In this document: positions 8,948-18,885 of the stretch, piece after piece
Numbering within the stretch: the first letter of the stretch is position 1
Layout: each line of letters begins with the position of its first letter
NCBI GenBank assembly: GCA_900538555.1
Contig: UPYI01000001.1
Location: 270,630-334,629 of the forward strand
DNA: 64,000 nucleotides
Source: an uncultured Porphyromonadaceae bacterium
Lineage (GTDB): Bacteria > Bacteroidota > Bacteroidia > Bacteroidales > Barnesiellaceae
Direction: 5' to 3'
Program-made: the position numbers and the translations under genes
Notes under the pieces: model-generated
Told to the model about the DNA's origin: nothing
What the model saw: only the letters and a program-made list of their open reading frames with translations
The model's database searches: none

Positions 8948-10945
8948 ATGGGCAAGACATACCGGTTACAAGACTGGCTGCCGACTACGCAGAAAGAGAT
9001 CGAGCTAAGGGGATGGGACTACATCGACGTAATCCTGTTTTCGGGCGATGCGTATGTGGATCATCCGTCGTTCGGTGCTGCCGTTATCGGTCGTACACTC
9101 GAAGCCGCCGGGCTCCGGGTGGCGCTCGTTCCCCAGCCTAACTGGCGGGATGACCTGCGCGACTTCAAGAAATTAGGCGCACCCCGTCTGTTCTTCGGCA
9201 TCTCGCCCGGTGCCATGGATTCCATGGTAAACCACTATACCGCCAACAAACGGTTGCGCAGCGACGATGCGTACACACCCGACGGCAGACACGGCATGCG
9301 TCCCGACTACCCGAGTATCGTGTACAGCAAGATTCTCCGGTCGCTCTATCCCGATACCCCGATCTTGTTAGGAGGCATAGAGGCTTCGCTCCGCCGATTG
9401 TCGCACTACGACTACTGGCAGGACAAACTGCTGCCCAGCATACTGACCGAATGCCCCGCCGACCTGTTGATCTACGGCATGGGGGAAAAACCGATCATCG
9501 AGATTGCCCGACGGCTTCGGAATGGCGAACCGATCGGAAATATCACCGACATTCCGCAAACGGTCGTACTCCGTCCGTTACAGGAGCTCCCCACCGTCAC
9601 CGAAAACGAAACGGACATCGTCCTGCACTCTTTCAGCGATTGCCTTGCCAACAAAAAAGCACAGGCGGAAAACTTCCGTCATATCGAAGAGGAATCGAAC
9701 AAGATACATGCCAAACGCCTGTGGCAGGCGACCGGCAACCGTGCCGTTATGGTGAATCCGCCCTATCCGCCCATGAGCGAAAGCGAAATAGACGCATCGT
9801 TCGACCTGCCCTACACCCGTATGCCGCATCCCAAATACCGGGGCAAAACCATTCCGGCTTACGAAATGATCAAATTTTCGGTGAACCTGCACCGGGGATG
9901 TTTCGGGGGCTGTGCCTTCTGCACCATATCGGCTCATCAAGGTAAGTTCATCGCTTCACGTTCCAAAAAGTCCATATTGAAAGAGGTAAAAGCCTTGACC
10001 GAAATGGAGGGATTCAAAGGATACCTGAGCGACCTGGGCGGTCCGTCAGCCAATATGTACCGGATGCACGGAGCCAAACGGGAAGCCTGCGAAGTATGCA
10101 AACGTCCTTCGTGCCTGCATCCGGCGGTCTGCCCGAACCTGCAAACCGACCACCAGCCGTTATTAGACATCTATCACGCGGTAGACGCATTGCCCGGTAT
10201 CAAGAAATCGTTTATCGGCAGCGGCGTACGATACGACCTGATCCTGCATCGGCACAAAGATGAAACCCTGAACCGATGCTCGATGCAATATGCACACGAA
10301 TTGATTGCCCGCCACGTGTCGGGAAGATTGAAAGTGGCTCCGGAACACACCTCCGACCGGGTGTTGAATCTGATGCGCAAACCTTCGTTCGGACAGTTCG
10401 GACAATTCAAACGGATTTTCGACCGGGTAAACGCAGAAGAGGGACTGAACCAGCAACTCATTCCCTACTTCATTTCCAGCCATCCCGGCTGCACGGAAGA
10501 AGACATGGCAGAACTTGCCGCCATCACCAAAAGCCTGCATTTCCATTTGGAACAGGTTCAGGACTTCACGCCCACGCCCATGACGCTCGCCACCGAAATT
10601 TACTATACCGGGTATCATCCTTATACCGGCGAAAAAGTATATACCGCCCGCGATGCCCGGGAAAAATTGGGACAACGCAAATATTTCTTCTGGTATCAGC
10701 CTGAACAGCAACACGACATACAACAATCGTTGCAACGGATGCACCGTCCCGATCTGCTGAACCGCCTGTACGGACATGCCGCTTCCCCGAAAAACGTCCG
10801 GCAAAGCCAATCCGATCCGCGATCGAAAGGCAACGATAAAGAACGATACGGCACCGGCAGGTATTCGGACAACCGACCCGCCAAGAGAAGCGGAGATACG
10901 ACGGCGTTCCGTCCCGACAACCGTAGCCGGAAAAAGCGCAAATAA
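8948..10945 (+). CDS. YgiQ family radical SAM protein (UPF0313)
   Basis: 665 residues. The N-terminal half is the Rossmann-like YgiQ domain (PTTQKEIELRGWDYIDVI, then HPSFGAAVIGRTLEAAG). The radical SAM core begins at NLHRGCFGGCAFC with CxxxCxxC at about 318-325. Further conserved cysteines follow (REACEVCKRPSCLHPAVC). The C-terminal 60 residues are a low-complexity Arg/Lys/Asp/Ser tail ending RSRKKRK, as in other YgiQ proteins. The reaction is not established for this family. It ends the pspC-uvrB-fhs run or shares it with the next small gene, 102 bp away. Confidence 0.9.
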   Translation: MGKTYRLQDWLPTTQKEIELRGWDYIDVILFSGDAYVDHPSFGAAVIGRTLEAAGLRVALVPQPNWRDDLRDFKKLGAPRLFFGISPGAMDSMVNHYTANKRLRSDDAYTPDGRHGMRPDYPSIVYSKILRSLYPDTPILLGGIEASLRRLSHYDYWQDKLLPSILTECPADLLIYGMGEKPIIEIARRLRNGEPIGNITDIPQTVVLRPLQELPTVTENETDIVLHSFSDCLANKKAQAENFRHIEEESNKIHAKRLWQATGNRAVMVNPPYPPMSESEIDASFDLPYTRMPHPKYRGKTIPAYEMIKFSVNLHRGCFGGCAFCTISAHQGKFIASRSKKSILKEVKALTEMEGFKGYLSDLGGPSANMYRMHGAKREACEVCKRPSCLHPAVCPNLQTDHQPLLDIYHAVDALPGIKKSFIGSGVRYDLILHRHKDETLNRCSMQYAHELIARHVSGRLKVAPEHTSDRVLNLMRKPSFGQFGQFKRIFDRVNAEEGLNQQLIPYFISSHPGCTEEDMAELAAITKSLHFHLEQVQDFTPTPMTLATEIYYTGYHPYTGEKVYTARDAREKLGQRKYFFWYQPEQQHDIQQSLQRMHRPDLLNRLYGHAASPKNVRQSQSDPRSKGNDKERYGTGRYSDNRPAKRSGDTTAFRPDNRSRKKRK

Positions 10946-11047
10946 CCCGTCAAGCGGAAAGGACAAGCCGTATGACAAGTTTTATCAACCGATCGTACGG
11001 AAATACCGAAGATTATCACTAACTTTACCTACGGTAAAATTTCGATT

Positions 11048-11545
11048 ATGGAAATATATCGGCAGAAATGTTCGTGGGGCAAATCCCCTCTTTGGATGAA
11101 CGGGTTAGTCGTTCTTCTGTTCGCCATACCCTTTATCTGGCAAGACGAACAGAAGCCACTCGAACCGTGGGTGGCAATCACCATACTAACCGCATTTCTC
11201 GCACTGTTGTTCAGCGGTCTGTTCTATTGCCCCCGATACATAGCCATAACGCCCGATACGTTAGTAATCAAACGTATCGTAGCCAGCAAAGTCATTCCGT
11301 TAAGCGAAATCGAATCGGCAGAACCCTATCAACGCACCATGAATTTCACACGTACCTGCGGCAGCGGCGGATTCTTAGGCTATTGGGGATGGTTCCACAA
11401 TCAGGAGTTAAAGCATTTCTTTGTCTACGCCACCAATCTCAACCAGTTGGTTCTGGTACGGTTGAGGTCGGGACGAAAATATGTAATCTCATGCACGGAT
11501 GCCCCAAGCATGGCAACGGAAATCGCACGCCAACTTCGAAATTAA
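11048..11545 (+). CDS. Small membrane protein with bacterial PH-like domain
   Basis: 165 residues. Two hydrophobic segments near residues 15-30 (NGLVVLLFAIPFIW) and 40-58 (AITILTAFLALLFSGLFYC) form a membrane hairpin. After it comes a beta-rich cytoplasmic domain (YIAITPDTLVIKRIVASKVI, later LRSGRKYVISCTD) with the layout of bacterial PH (bPH) domains. Homologous arrangements occur in many uncharacterised Bacteroidetes proteins. It follows ygiQ by 102 bp and precedes an S9 peptidase by 55 bp. Function unknown. Confidence 0.7.
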   Translation: MEIYRQKCSWGKSPLWMNGLVVLLFAIPFIWQDEQKPLEPWVAITILTAFLALLFSGLFYCPRYIAITPDTLVIKRIVASKVIPLSEIESAEPYQRTMNFTRTCGSGGFLGYWGWFHNQELKHFFVYATNLNQLVLVRLRSGRKYVISCTDAPSMATEIARQLRN

Positions 11546-11600
11546 AAAATAAATCCGGCGGCGGGAAACTGCCGCGACACACATAAATACAGTTTTTTAC

Positions 11601-13697
11601 ATGAAACATTTATTCGTATCGGCTATGGCTGGAACTTTATTATTGACAGCCTGTCAATCTTCCTCCACATCGGGAGGCAGTATCATCGAAAAACCTTCGG
11701 TGAAGGTTGAAAACGGTATTATGAATACCGATGTGCTGATGGCTTTCGGACGAATCAGCGATCCGGTAGTTTCTCCGGACAAACAAAAAGTTTTATACGG
11801 AGTTTCGTATGTGGATGTAGCCCAAAACAAATCGAACCGGGAACTGATGGTCGTGAACATCGACGGCAGCGGACGGAAACAACTTACTCATACCGCCGGC
11901 TCGGAACTGAACGGCGTATGGATCGACGGAGGCGATAAAATCGCATTCCTCTCGGCAGAAAGCGGCAGTTACCAATTGTGGGTGATGAATGCCGACGGCA
12001 GCCATCGCCGGCAGATCAGCCACCTCGAACGCGATATACAGGGCTTCCTGCTTTCGCCGGACGAAACACAAATATTGTTGATCTGCAATATCAAGGCTAT
12101 CGAAACCGCTTCGGACATCTATCCCGATCTGGATAAAGCGACCGGCAGAGTGATCGACGACCTGATGTACAAACATTGGAACGAATGGGTGGAAGAGATT
12201 CCGCATCCCTACATCGCATCGTTCGACGGAGAGAAGATCGGCGAACTGACCGACCTGCTTGAAGGCGAACCGTATGAGTCGCCGATGAAACCGTTCGGCG
12301 GCACGGAATCGTTCTCATGGGCTCCGGACGGCAAGAGCATCGCCTACGTATGCCGCAAAAAGACCGGTCTGGAATACTCCTTATCGACCAACTCGGACAT
12401 CTACCTCTACGACATCGCCTCGAAAACATCGCGCAATCTCACAGAGGGCATGATGGGTTACGATACCAACCCGAGTTTCTCGTCCGACGGGAAATATCTG
12501 TTGTGGACCAGCATGGAACGCGACGGTTACGAATCGGATAAAAACCGGGTATTCGTCTTGGATATGGCTACGGGCGAGAAAAATTACCTGACCTCCGACT
12601 TCGATTACAGCGCCGACGGTGCAGCATGGGCACCCGACAACCGTTCGGTATATTTCAGCGCACCGTACCGCGGCGAGGTACACCTGTTCAACGTAACGCT
12701 TGCCGACAAAACGATCAAGCAGATCACGACCGGCTATTACGACTACGGAACATTCATTCCGGTGAGCGACCGTTGCATCGTGGCTACCCGCCACTCGTTA
12801 TCGCAACCCGACGAAATTTACACCATCGACCCGACCGACCTGAGCATCGCCGAAATTTCGTTCGAAAATAAAGAAATACTCGACCAGGTGACAATGGGCC
12901 GCGTAGAAGAACGCTGGATAAAGACGACCGACAACAAAGAGATGTTGGCATGGGTTGTCTATCCACCGAATTTCGACCCGAACAAAAAATATCCGGCATT
13001 GCTTTACTGCCAGGGCGGTCCGCAAAGCCCGGTAAGCCAGTTCTGGTCGTACCGCTGGAACCTGCAAATGATGGCAGCCAACGGCTACATCGTCATCGCA
13101 CCGAACCGTCGGGGCTTGTACGGATTCGGACAGGAATGGCTGGAACAGATCAGCGGCGACTACGGCGGTCAGAATATGAAAGACTACCTGAGCGCAAGCG
13201 ATGCTCTGGCAAAAGAACCGTATGTCGATGCCGACCGTATGGGTGCTGTGGGTGCAAGTTACGGCGGGTTCTCGGTTTACTGGCTGGCAGGACACCACAA
13301 AGACCGGTTCAAGGCTTTCATCGCTCATGCCGGCATCTTCAACATCGAGCAACAATATTTCGAAACCGAAGAGATGTGGTTCGCCAATTGGGATATGGGC
13401 GGCGCTCCGTGGGAAAAGGACAACAAGATCGCCCAACGGACTTTCGCCAATTCTCCGCACAAGTTCGTAGACCAATGGAATACGCCGATTCTCGTCATAC
13501 ACGGGGAATACGATTTCCGCATCCTCGCTTCGCAAGGCATGTCGGCATTCAATGCAGCGAAACTGCGCGGCGTACCTGCCGAAATGCTGATCTTCCCGGA
13601 TGAATGCCACTGGGTTCAAAAACCGCAAAACGCAGTGCTCTGGCACCGGATCTTCTTCCGCTGGCTCGACAAATGGCTGAAACCGACGGCAGAGTAA
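11601..13697 (+). CDS. Secreted S9 family peptidase (DPP5 / acylaminoacyl-peptidase-like lipoprotein)
   Basis: 698 residues. A lipoprotein signal ends at LLLTAC (Cys about 18). Residues about 50-430 form a beta-propeller with TolB/WD40-like blades (repeated SPDxxxI, NADGSHRRQ, WAPDGKSIAYVCRK). The alpha/beta-hydrolase follows with the nucleophile Ser in GASYGGFSV, Asp in HGEYDFRI and His in PDECHWVQ, a complete triad. It should release dipeptides or acylated residues from peptide N-termini in the periplasm or on the cell surface. It is one of three S9 enzymes in the window. The ABC gene starts 13 bp after the stop. Confidence 0.88.
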   Translation: MKHLFVSAMAGTLLLTACQSSSTSGGSIIEKPSVKVENGIMNTDVLMAFGRISDPVVSPDKQKVLYGVSYVDVAQNKSNRELMVVNIDGSGRKQLTHTAGSELNGVWIDGGDKIAFLSAESGSYQLWVMNADGSHRRQISHLERDIQGFLLSPDETQILLICNIKAIETASDIYPDLDKATGRVIDDLMYKHWNEWVEEIPHPYIASFDGEKIGELTDLLEGEPYESPMKPFGGTESFSWAPDGKSIAYVCRKKTGLEYSLSTNSDIYLYDIASKTSRNLTEGMMGYDTNPSFSSDGKYLLWTSMERDGYESDKNRVFVLDMATGEKNYLTSDFDYSADGAAWAPDNRSVYFSAPYRGEVHLFNVTLADKTIKQITTGYYDYGTFIPVSDRCIVATRHSLSQPDEIYTIDPTDLSIAEISFENKEILDQVTMGRVEERWIKTTDNKEMLAWVVYPPNFDPNKKYPALLYCQGGPQSPVSQFWSYRWNLQMMAANGYIVIAPNRRGLYGFGQEWLEQISGDYGGQNMKDYLSASDALAKEPYVDADRMGAVGASYGGFSVYWLAGHHKDRFKAFIAHAGIFNIEQQYFETEEMWFANWDMGGAPWEKDNKIAQRTFANSPHKFVDQWNTPILVIHGEYDFRILASQGMSAFNAAKLRGVPAEMLIFPDECHWVQKPQNAVLWHRIFFRWLDKWLKPTAE

Positions 13698-13710
13698 AAA
13701 CAGTACGTTC

Positions 13711-14337
13711 ATGATTGAATTTAAAGACGTTACATTCTTTTACGACCATAAACCTCTGATGCAGCACTTTTCGTGCTGCATCGAACGAGGTGAGAAAGTG
13801 GTGCTTTTCGGGCCCTCGGGCAAAGGGAAAAGCACCCTTCTCGCATCTATACCGGGCTTTGTACGTCCCGACGAAGGACGGATAGAGATTGACGGGAAAG
13901 AACTGACCGGGGCGTCGGTAACTTCGATACGGCAACGTATCGCATGGCTGCCCCAAGAGTTCACCCTGCCCTACGACACGGTACGGGAAACAATCGAGGC
14001 TCCGTTCCGGTTACGCGCCAACCGTAGAAATATGCCCGCACGGGAAACGGTGCTCGACCACTTCGAACGGTTGGGTTTGGAAGCCGTATTGTACGATAAA
14101 CGAAACATCGAGATTTCGGGCGGACAGCGACAACGTATCATGCTGATGATCGCCGCACTGCTCGGCAAAGAGATCGTCCTGCTCGACGAACCGACCTCGG
14201 CTCTCGATCCCGAGTCGGTAGAACGGGTAATCCGTTACATCCGGTCGCTCGAATCGGCTACCGTCGTCATGGTTTCTCACGACCGGCGGGTTATCGGGGC
14301 TTTCGACCGGGAAATCGGTATCGGTATTCACGAATAA
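13711..14337 (+). CDS. ABC transporter ATP-binding protein, FetA/YbbL type
   Basis: 208 residues, a minimal ATPase. Walker A GPSGKGKSTLL is at about 34-44; the Q-loop is in AWLPQEFTLPY; the ABC signature is ISGGQRQRIML; Walker B with catalytic Glu is EIVLLDEPTSALD; the switch His is in MVSHDRR. It pairs with the UPF0014 permease encoded 6 bp downstream. In E. coli the FetAB pair helps iron homeostasis and oxidative stress resistance, probably as an iron exporter; that function is inferred from the permease family. Confidence 0.85.
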   Translation: MIEFKDVTFFYDHKPLMQHFSCCIERGEKVVLFGPSGKGKSTLLASIPGFVRPDEGRIEIDGKELTGASVTSIRQRIAWLPQEFTLPYDTVRETIEAPFRLRANRRNMPARETVLDHFERLGLEAVLYDKRNIEISGGQRQRIMLMIAALLGKEIVLLDEPTSALDPESVERVIRYIRSLESATVVMVSHDRRVIGAFDREIGIGIHE

Positions 14338-14343
14338 GATATT

Positions 14344-15117
14344 ATGGAGACAATCAACATCGGATATGGGGAAATGGCGATCGGCTTTTTACTGTTGCTG
14401 ATCCCCGTTTTCTTCTTATACTACTATCGCACAGGCTTGGTAAAGAGTACCATAATCGCCGCCGCCCGCATGACCATACAATTGTTTTTCATCGGGTTCT
14501 ATTTGGAGTATCTGTTTGAGTGGAACAATGTGTGGGTGAACCTGTTGTGGGTACTTATCATGATCGGCATCGCAACCTACACCGTCCTGCAACGTACCCG
14601 ACTGCCGATCAAAATGCTGGTCATACCGGTAGGAACGGCGTTTCTGATCTCGTTATTGATTATAGATTTCTATTTCCTCGGATTGGTCGTACGTCCGCCC
14701 TACCTGTTCGAAGCCCGTTATTTCGTACCGATCAGCGGCATGATACTGGGCAATATGCTCTCGGCTAATGTGATCGCGCTCAATACGTTCTACGGCTCGA
14801 TCGAACGGGAGCGGCAACAGTATCTTTATCTGTTGGGCAACGGTGCAAGCCGTAGCGAGGCTCTGGCTCCGTTTATGCGCGAGGCTTTGTTGAAATCGTT
14901 CAACCCGACCATCGCTTCGATGGCGGTAATGGGACTGATTGCCCTGCCGGGCACCATGACCGGACAGATTCTCGGCGGCAGCAGTCCTTCGGTCGCTATC
15001 CGCTACCAGATCATGCTGATGGTGACGATCTTCGCCTCATCGCTCATATCGGTGCTGATTACACTGACCGCTTCGCACCGGAAAGCGTTCGACGCATTCG
15101 GTATCAAACGGTTTTAG
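14344..15117 (+). CDS. ABC transporter permease, FetB/UPF0014 family
   Basis: 257 residues with about seven hydrophobic helices (for example MAIGFLLLLIPVFFLYYY, then LLWVLIMIGIATYTV). Family signatures include MTIQLFFIGFYLEYLF near the start, MILGNMLSANVIALN in the middle and LIALPGTMTGQILGGSSP in the second half. It forms the membrane part of the FetAB-like exporter with the upstream ATPase (6-bp gap). The gene is followed by a bidirectional terminator-like hairpin at 15169-15214. Confidence 0.88.
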   Translation: METINIGYGEMAIGFLLLLIPVFFLYYYRTGLVKSTIIAAARMTIQLFFIGFYLEYLFEWNNVWVNLLWVLIMIGIATYTVLQRTRLPIKMLVIPVGTAFLISLLIIDFYFLGLVVRPPYLFEARYFVPISGMILGNMLSANVIALNTFYGSIERERQQYLYLLGNGASRSEALAPFMREALLKSFNPTIASMAVMGLIALPGTMTGQILGGSSPSVAIRYQIMLMVTIFASSLISVLITLTASHRKAFDAFGIKRF

Positions 15118-15168
15118 ATCGACCGAAACATCCTCATAGCCTTTCACCTTAAACATTCTAACGCACCG

Positions 15169-15214
15169 AAAAGGGGCTGCATCGAAAACTTGCATTTCGA
15201 CACAACCCCTTCTT
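15169..15214. terminator. Bidirectional terminator hairpin with dispersed flank
   Basis: AAGGGG at 15171 pairs with CCCCTT near 15206-15211, and an inner TCGAAA pairs with TTTCGA; both sides end in short T runs in the relevant sense. It lies between the convergent ends of the FetB-like gene and the PII-like gene. The 5' flank TTCTAACGCACCGAAAAGGGG is shared with hairpins at 50850 and 55521. Confidence 0.75.
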
Positions 15215-15238
15215 TCAGTTTCTAATGTTTATTTCGGA

Positions 15239-15532
15239 TTAGATTGTTTCTTCTATCGTCCACGTAAATGCCCGCAAACCTAATTGGGGCGTTGCGACAT
15301 CCATATCGTGCAATGCTTCAAGCAGCTTTTTTACTTTCTCGTCGGCTACCACCGTAATGATTGCGGAGCACATCGAGGGCCAGGCATGACTGCCATAATG
15401 CGGATCGCCGGTTTTCGACCCACGTCCCTGCATGGTAGGGAAATAGGAGAATCCACGACAGCTCTGTTTGTCGAGCAGTTCGATAATCCGATGATAATAT
15501 GCTTGATCGAACGTGATAAGTACTGATTTCAT
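15239..15532 (-). CDS. PII-like small protein
   Basis: 97 residues, beginning MKSVLITFDQAYYHRIIELL with the beta-alpha-beta order of a ferredoxin-like PII fold. A glycine- and histidine-rich loop (QGRGSKTGDPHYGSHAW) lies where PII proteins have the T-loop, followed by SAIITVVADEKVKKLLEAL. It is close to PII-like proteins found in Bacteroidetes near transporters. No classic Tyr51 uridylylation site is evident, so ligand sensing rather than GlnD control is likely. It lies 153 bp downstream of the RND pump on the same strand and may be read with the efflux operon. Confidence 0.65.
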   Translation of the reverse strand: MKSVLITFDQAYYHRIIELLDKQSCRGFSYFPTMQGRGSKTGDPHYGSHAWPSMCSAIITVVADEKVKKLLEALHDMDVATPQLGLRAFTWTIEETI

Positions 15533-15550
15533 ATCTTAAATTTTTAATTT

Positions 15551-15620
15551 TCAATAAACGCTGCGCCCCGGCAAATCGGTTCAAGTTTCTACTTGACCGC
15601 TTCTGCACCCGGCTTGCAGT
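15551..15620. repeat. Dispersed intergenic repeat, copy D1
   Basis: About 70 bp with AAACGCTGCGCCCCGGCAAA and TTGACCGCTTCTGCACCCGG as landmarks. It closely resembles the sequence at 29396-29466 and more distantly the promoter repeat at 22280-22478 (shared CGGCA, TTGAC and CTCGC-type blocks in the same order). It lies in the gap between the RND pump and PII-like genes. Confidence 0.6.
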
Positions 15621-15685
15621 TTATCTTTATTCTTTTAAACCGGCAGAGGAGAAGACTCCCCTGCCGAAATGATTTTGCAACAAGA

Positions 15686-18600
15686 TCAATGTGCGGCTTC
15701 TTCCGCATCGAGACGGTTGTGTAGTTTTTTCCGACGACGATTCACTCCTACTCCGGCAAATACACAATAGAGAACCGGAACCAGAATCAAGGTAAGAATA
15801 GTAGAAACCGTCAGACCGCCGATTACCGCCGTACCCATAGGACGCCACATTTCAGAACCCTCGCCCGTACCGATAGCCATCGGCACCATACCGAGTATCG
15901 TGGTCAATGTGGTCATGATTACCGGACGCAGACGCGACTTACCGCCTTGTACTACCGCCGTAACGATACCTTGTCCGCGTTCACGATTCAGAATAATGTA
16001 GTCGATCAACACGATACCATTCTTCACCACGATACCGATCAACATGATGGCTCCGATCAACGACATCACGTTCAAGGTGCTGCCCGACAGCCACAGGGCG
16101 AGGAACACTCCGGAGAACGAGAACGGAATGGCGAACATGATGATGAAGGGATAGGTAAGCGATTCGAACTGTGCCGCCATGACAATGAATACCAACAGGA
16201 TAATCAATATCATCAACGTGAACAGGTCGCCGAACGAATCTTGCTGGTCTTCGTATGTACCTGCCAATTGCACGGAGATACCCAACGGAATATCCATCTT
16301 TTTCAGTTCCTTGTCCATAGCTTCCACCACATCGCTCATCGGCACACCCGAAATCACCGCCGACACGGTATTGATACGTTCACGGTCTTTTCGTTCGATC
16401 GTAGGCGGAGCAAAGCGTTCTACGACCGTACCGAGTTCACGCACCCGTACGCCTTTGCCTTGCGAGTTGTAGATCACGATATTCTCGATATCCTCGATCG
16501 AAGTACGATGTTCGGGCGCATACATGACCTTGATATCGTATTCGTCTCCTTCTTCGCGGAAAAGCGACGCGGTAGATCCATTGATGCGGTTACGCAGGAA
16601 GGTTGCCGCCGTAGAGAGGTTCAAACCGTTCAACGCCAGTTTTTCCCGATCGAAATCGACTTGATATTCAGGTTGGTATTCACCCCGGCTGATAATTACT
16701 TCGGCACAGCCTTTGATAGCGAGCAGTTTTTCCTGCAACATCGCTGCCACCCGGTCGGTTTCTTCAAAACTGTAACCGTATATCTCGTAGTCGAGAGTAG
16801 CCTGTCCGCCCATGCCGGTATTACCTCCACCCAATTTCACTTCGAATTTGCGGATTTCGGGATAGTGACGCAGATCGTCACGCATCATGTCGCAGATTTC
16901 GGACAGCGAACGATCCCGATCTTCGAGATCGATCAAGCTGATATTGAAAGTAATGATATGCGTACCGTTGTCCTGCATCGAAGCGAATGCGTTGTCGGTG
17001 CTTGCCTGACCTACGGTGAAGTTACAAACTTTGATTTCGGGATATTTCTTTGTCCACTGGTCATAAAGTTTCATGGATATTTCCTTCGAAATCTCGGTAC
17101 GGGTACCGATAGGCATTTCGATCGAAACTCCGATTCGTCCGTTATCCTGAGAGGGGAAGAATTCCGTACCTACCTGACTTACCAAAAACATACTGGCAAC
17201 GAAAATACCGAGACAGGAGAATATTACCGTCTTACGGTGGCGTACCGACCAATTCAATATCGAAGCATAAAAGTCGTCGAAACGATCCAGTCCGCGTTCA
17301 ATCGGATGATAAATCAGCTTGAAAAGTTTGGATTGCTTGGGGTTCAACCGCAGCAGTTGCGAACAGAGCATCGGTGTGAGAGAAAGGGCACTGGTCGTAG
17401 AAACGATCATGATGATCGTCACCATCCAACCCAACTCCTTGAAGAAGATACCGGTCATACCGGATACCATAGTGAGCGGGAAGAATACGGCAATCAAAGT
17501 AAGCGTAGATGCGATAACCGATATACCGACCTCGTTCGTTCCGTGGATAGCGGCTTGTTTCGGGTCACTACCCCGCTCGATATGTGTCGTCACGTTTTCC
17601 AATACCACAATCGCATCATCGACCACCATACCGATAGCGATGGAGAGCGCGGAGAGTGAAATGATGTTCAACGAACTGTCGGTGATCGCCAGATAGATGA
17701 ACGAAGCGACCAACGAAATCGGGATCGTAATTACGACGATAATCGTAGCCCGCCAACGACCGAGGAAGAAGAGTACGACCAAAGTCACGAAGAGCAAAGC
17801 CAGCATCACGGTTTCGAACAAACTGTCGATCGTGTTGCTGATGTTGTCGGAGGTATTGACGATAATACCGAGTTTCACATCGGAAGGCAGGTTCTTTTGG
17901 AGGCGGGGCAATGCGTCGAGCACCGCTTTGGAAATCTGCACGGAGTTGGCACCCGACTGTTTTTGAATCACGATCATCGCACCTTGCACTCCATTGTTAT
18001 AGGCTTCTTGCGCACGTTCTTCCACCGAGTCGTGTACCGTGGCGACATCGCGCAGATAGATTGTCCGTCCGTTGAACGTACCGACTACAATGTCGTTCAT
18101 CTGACGGGCATCGGTAAATTCGCCCTGTACGCGCAATGCGTAGGTATCGGATCCGATATCGAACGTACCGCCGGGAATGTTCCGGTTTTCAGCTCCGATC
18201 ACGGACGATATACCCTCGACCGTGAGATGATAGGCTTCGAGACGTTCGGGATCGACATAAATCTGTATTTCGCGTTCGGGCGCACCGGTAATGGAGACCG
18301 TACCTACTCCGCTGATACGAGCCAACGGGTTCGCCACATTGTCGTCCAATATTTTATAGAGAGCCGGCATACTCTCCTCGGCTTGTACGGAGAGGAGTAC
18401 GATAGGAATCATATCGGCATCGAACTTGAAAATGATCGGCGTCTCCGATTCATCGGGCAACGAGGATTTCACCATGTCGAGTTTATCACGCACATCGTTC
18501 GTCAGTACATCGATGTCATAACCGTACTCGAATTCGAGCGTGATCAAAGACATATTTTCTTTCGACTGCGAAGTAATGTGTTTCAAGTTGCTCACCGCAT

Positions 18601-18814
18601 TCAACGTATTTTCCAACGGACGGGTAAGGTTGGTTTCAATATCGGCGGCACTCGCTCCGGGATATGCCGTCATCACCATGATCACATTGCTTTCGACATC
18701 GGGATAGAGGTCGATCGGTAATTTTTGTAACGAGAAGAGACCCAGTATCGCAATCGCCACAAAGCAGAGCGAAGTCATAATCGGTTTCTTCACCGCACCT
18801 TCATATAGACTCAT
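15686..18814 (-). CDS. RND multidrug efflux pump, inner membrane transporter (AcrB/HAE1 family)
   Basis: 1042 residues, the usual length. It begins with a short cytoplasmic helix and TM1 (MTSLCFVAIAILGLFSLQKL), has two large periplasmic loops and twelve predicted membrane helices. The proton-relay pair of aspartates is present in SIAIGMVVDDAIVVLENV (about 400). Signatures such as AYPGASAADIETNLTRPLEN in the first porter domain confirm the family. It uses the proton gradient to drive substrates through the adaptor and outer membrane channel encoded upstream. Last large gene of the tetR-tolC-adaptor-RND operon. Substrate range cannot be inferred. Confidence 0.95.
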   Translation of the reverse strand: MSLYEGAVKKPIMTSLCFVAIAILGLFSLQKLPIDLYPDVESNVIMVMTAYPGASAADIETNLTRPLENTLNAVSNLKHITSQSKENMSLITLEFEYGYDIDVLTNDVRDKLDMVKSSLPDESETPIIFKFDADMIPIVLLSVQAEESMPALYKILDDNVANPLARISGVGTVSITGAPEREIQIYVDPERLEAYHLTVEGISSVIGAENRNIPGGTFDIGSDTYALRVQGEFTDARQMNDIVVGTFNGRTIYLRDVATVHDSVEERAQEAYNNGVQGAMIVIQKQSGANSVQISKAVLDALPRLQKNLPSDVKLGIIVNTSDNISNTIDSLFETVMLALLFVTLVVLFFLGRWRATIIVVITIPISLVASFIYLAITDSSLNIISLSALSIAIGMVVDDAIVVLENVTTHIERGSDPKQAAIHGTNEVGISVIASTLTLIAVFFPLTMVSGMTGIFFKELGWMVTIIMIVSTTSALSLTPMLCSQLLRLNPKQSKLFKLIYHPIERGLDRFDDFYASILNWSVRHRKTVIFSCLGIFVASMFLVSQVGTEFFPSQDNGRIGVSIEMPIGTRTEISKEISMKLYDQWTKKYPEIKVCNFTVGQASTDNAFASMQDNGTHIITFNISLIDLEDRDRSLSEICDMMRDDLRHYPEIRKFEVKLGGGNTGMGGQATLDYEIYGYSFEETDRVAAMLQEKLLAIKGCAEVIISRGEYQPEYQVDFDREKLALNGLNLSTAATFLRNRINGSTASLFREEGDEYDIKVMYAPEHRTSIEDIENIVIYNSQGKGVRVRELGTVVERFAPPTIERKDRERINTVSAVISGVPMSDVVEAMDKELKKMDIPLGISVQLAGTYEDQQDSFGDLFTLMILIILLVFIVMAAQFESLTYPFIIMFAIPFSFSGVFLALWLSGSTLNVMSLIGAIMLIGIVVKNGIVLIDYIILNRERGQGIVTAVVQGGKSRLRPVIMTTLTTILGMVPMAIGTGEGSEMWRPMGTAVIGGLTVSTILTLILVPVLYCVFAGVGVNRRRKKLHNRLDAEEAAH

Positions 18815-18885
18815 AAGATATATTTTTTATTTGTTAATGATGCGAGGGAATGCCATATCGAAGCATTCCCGTTCGGAGTATCCGA

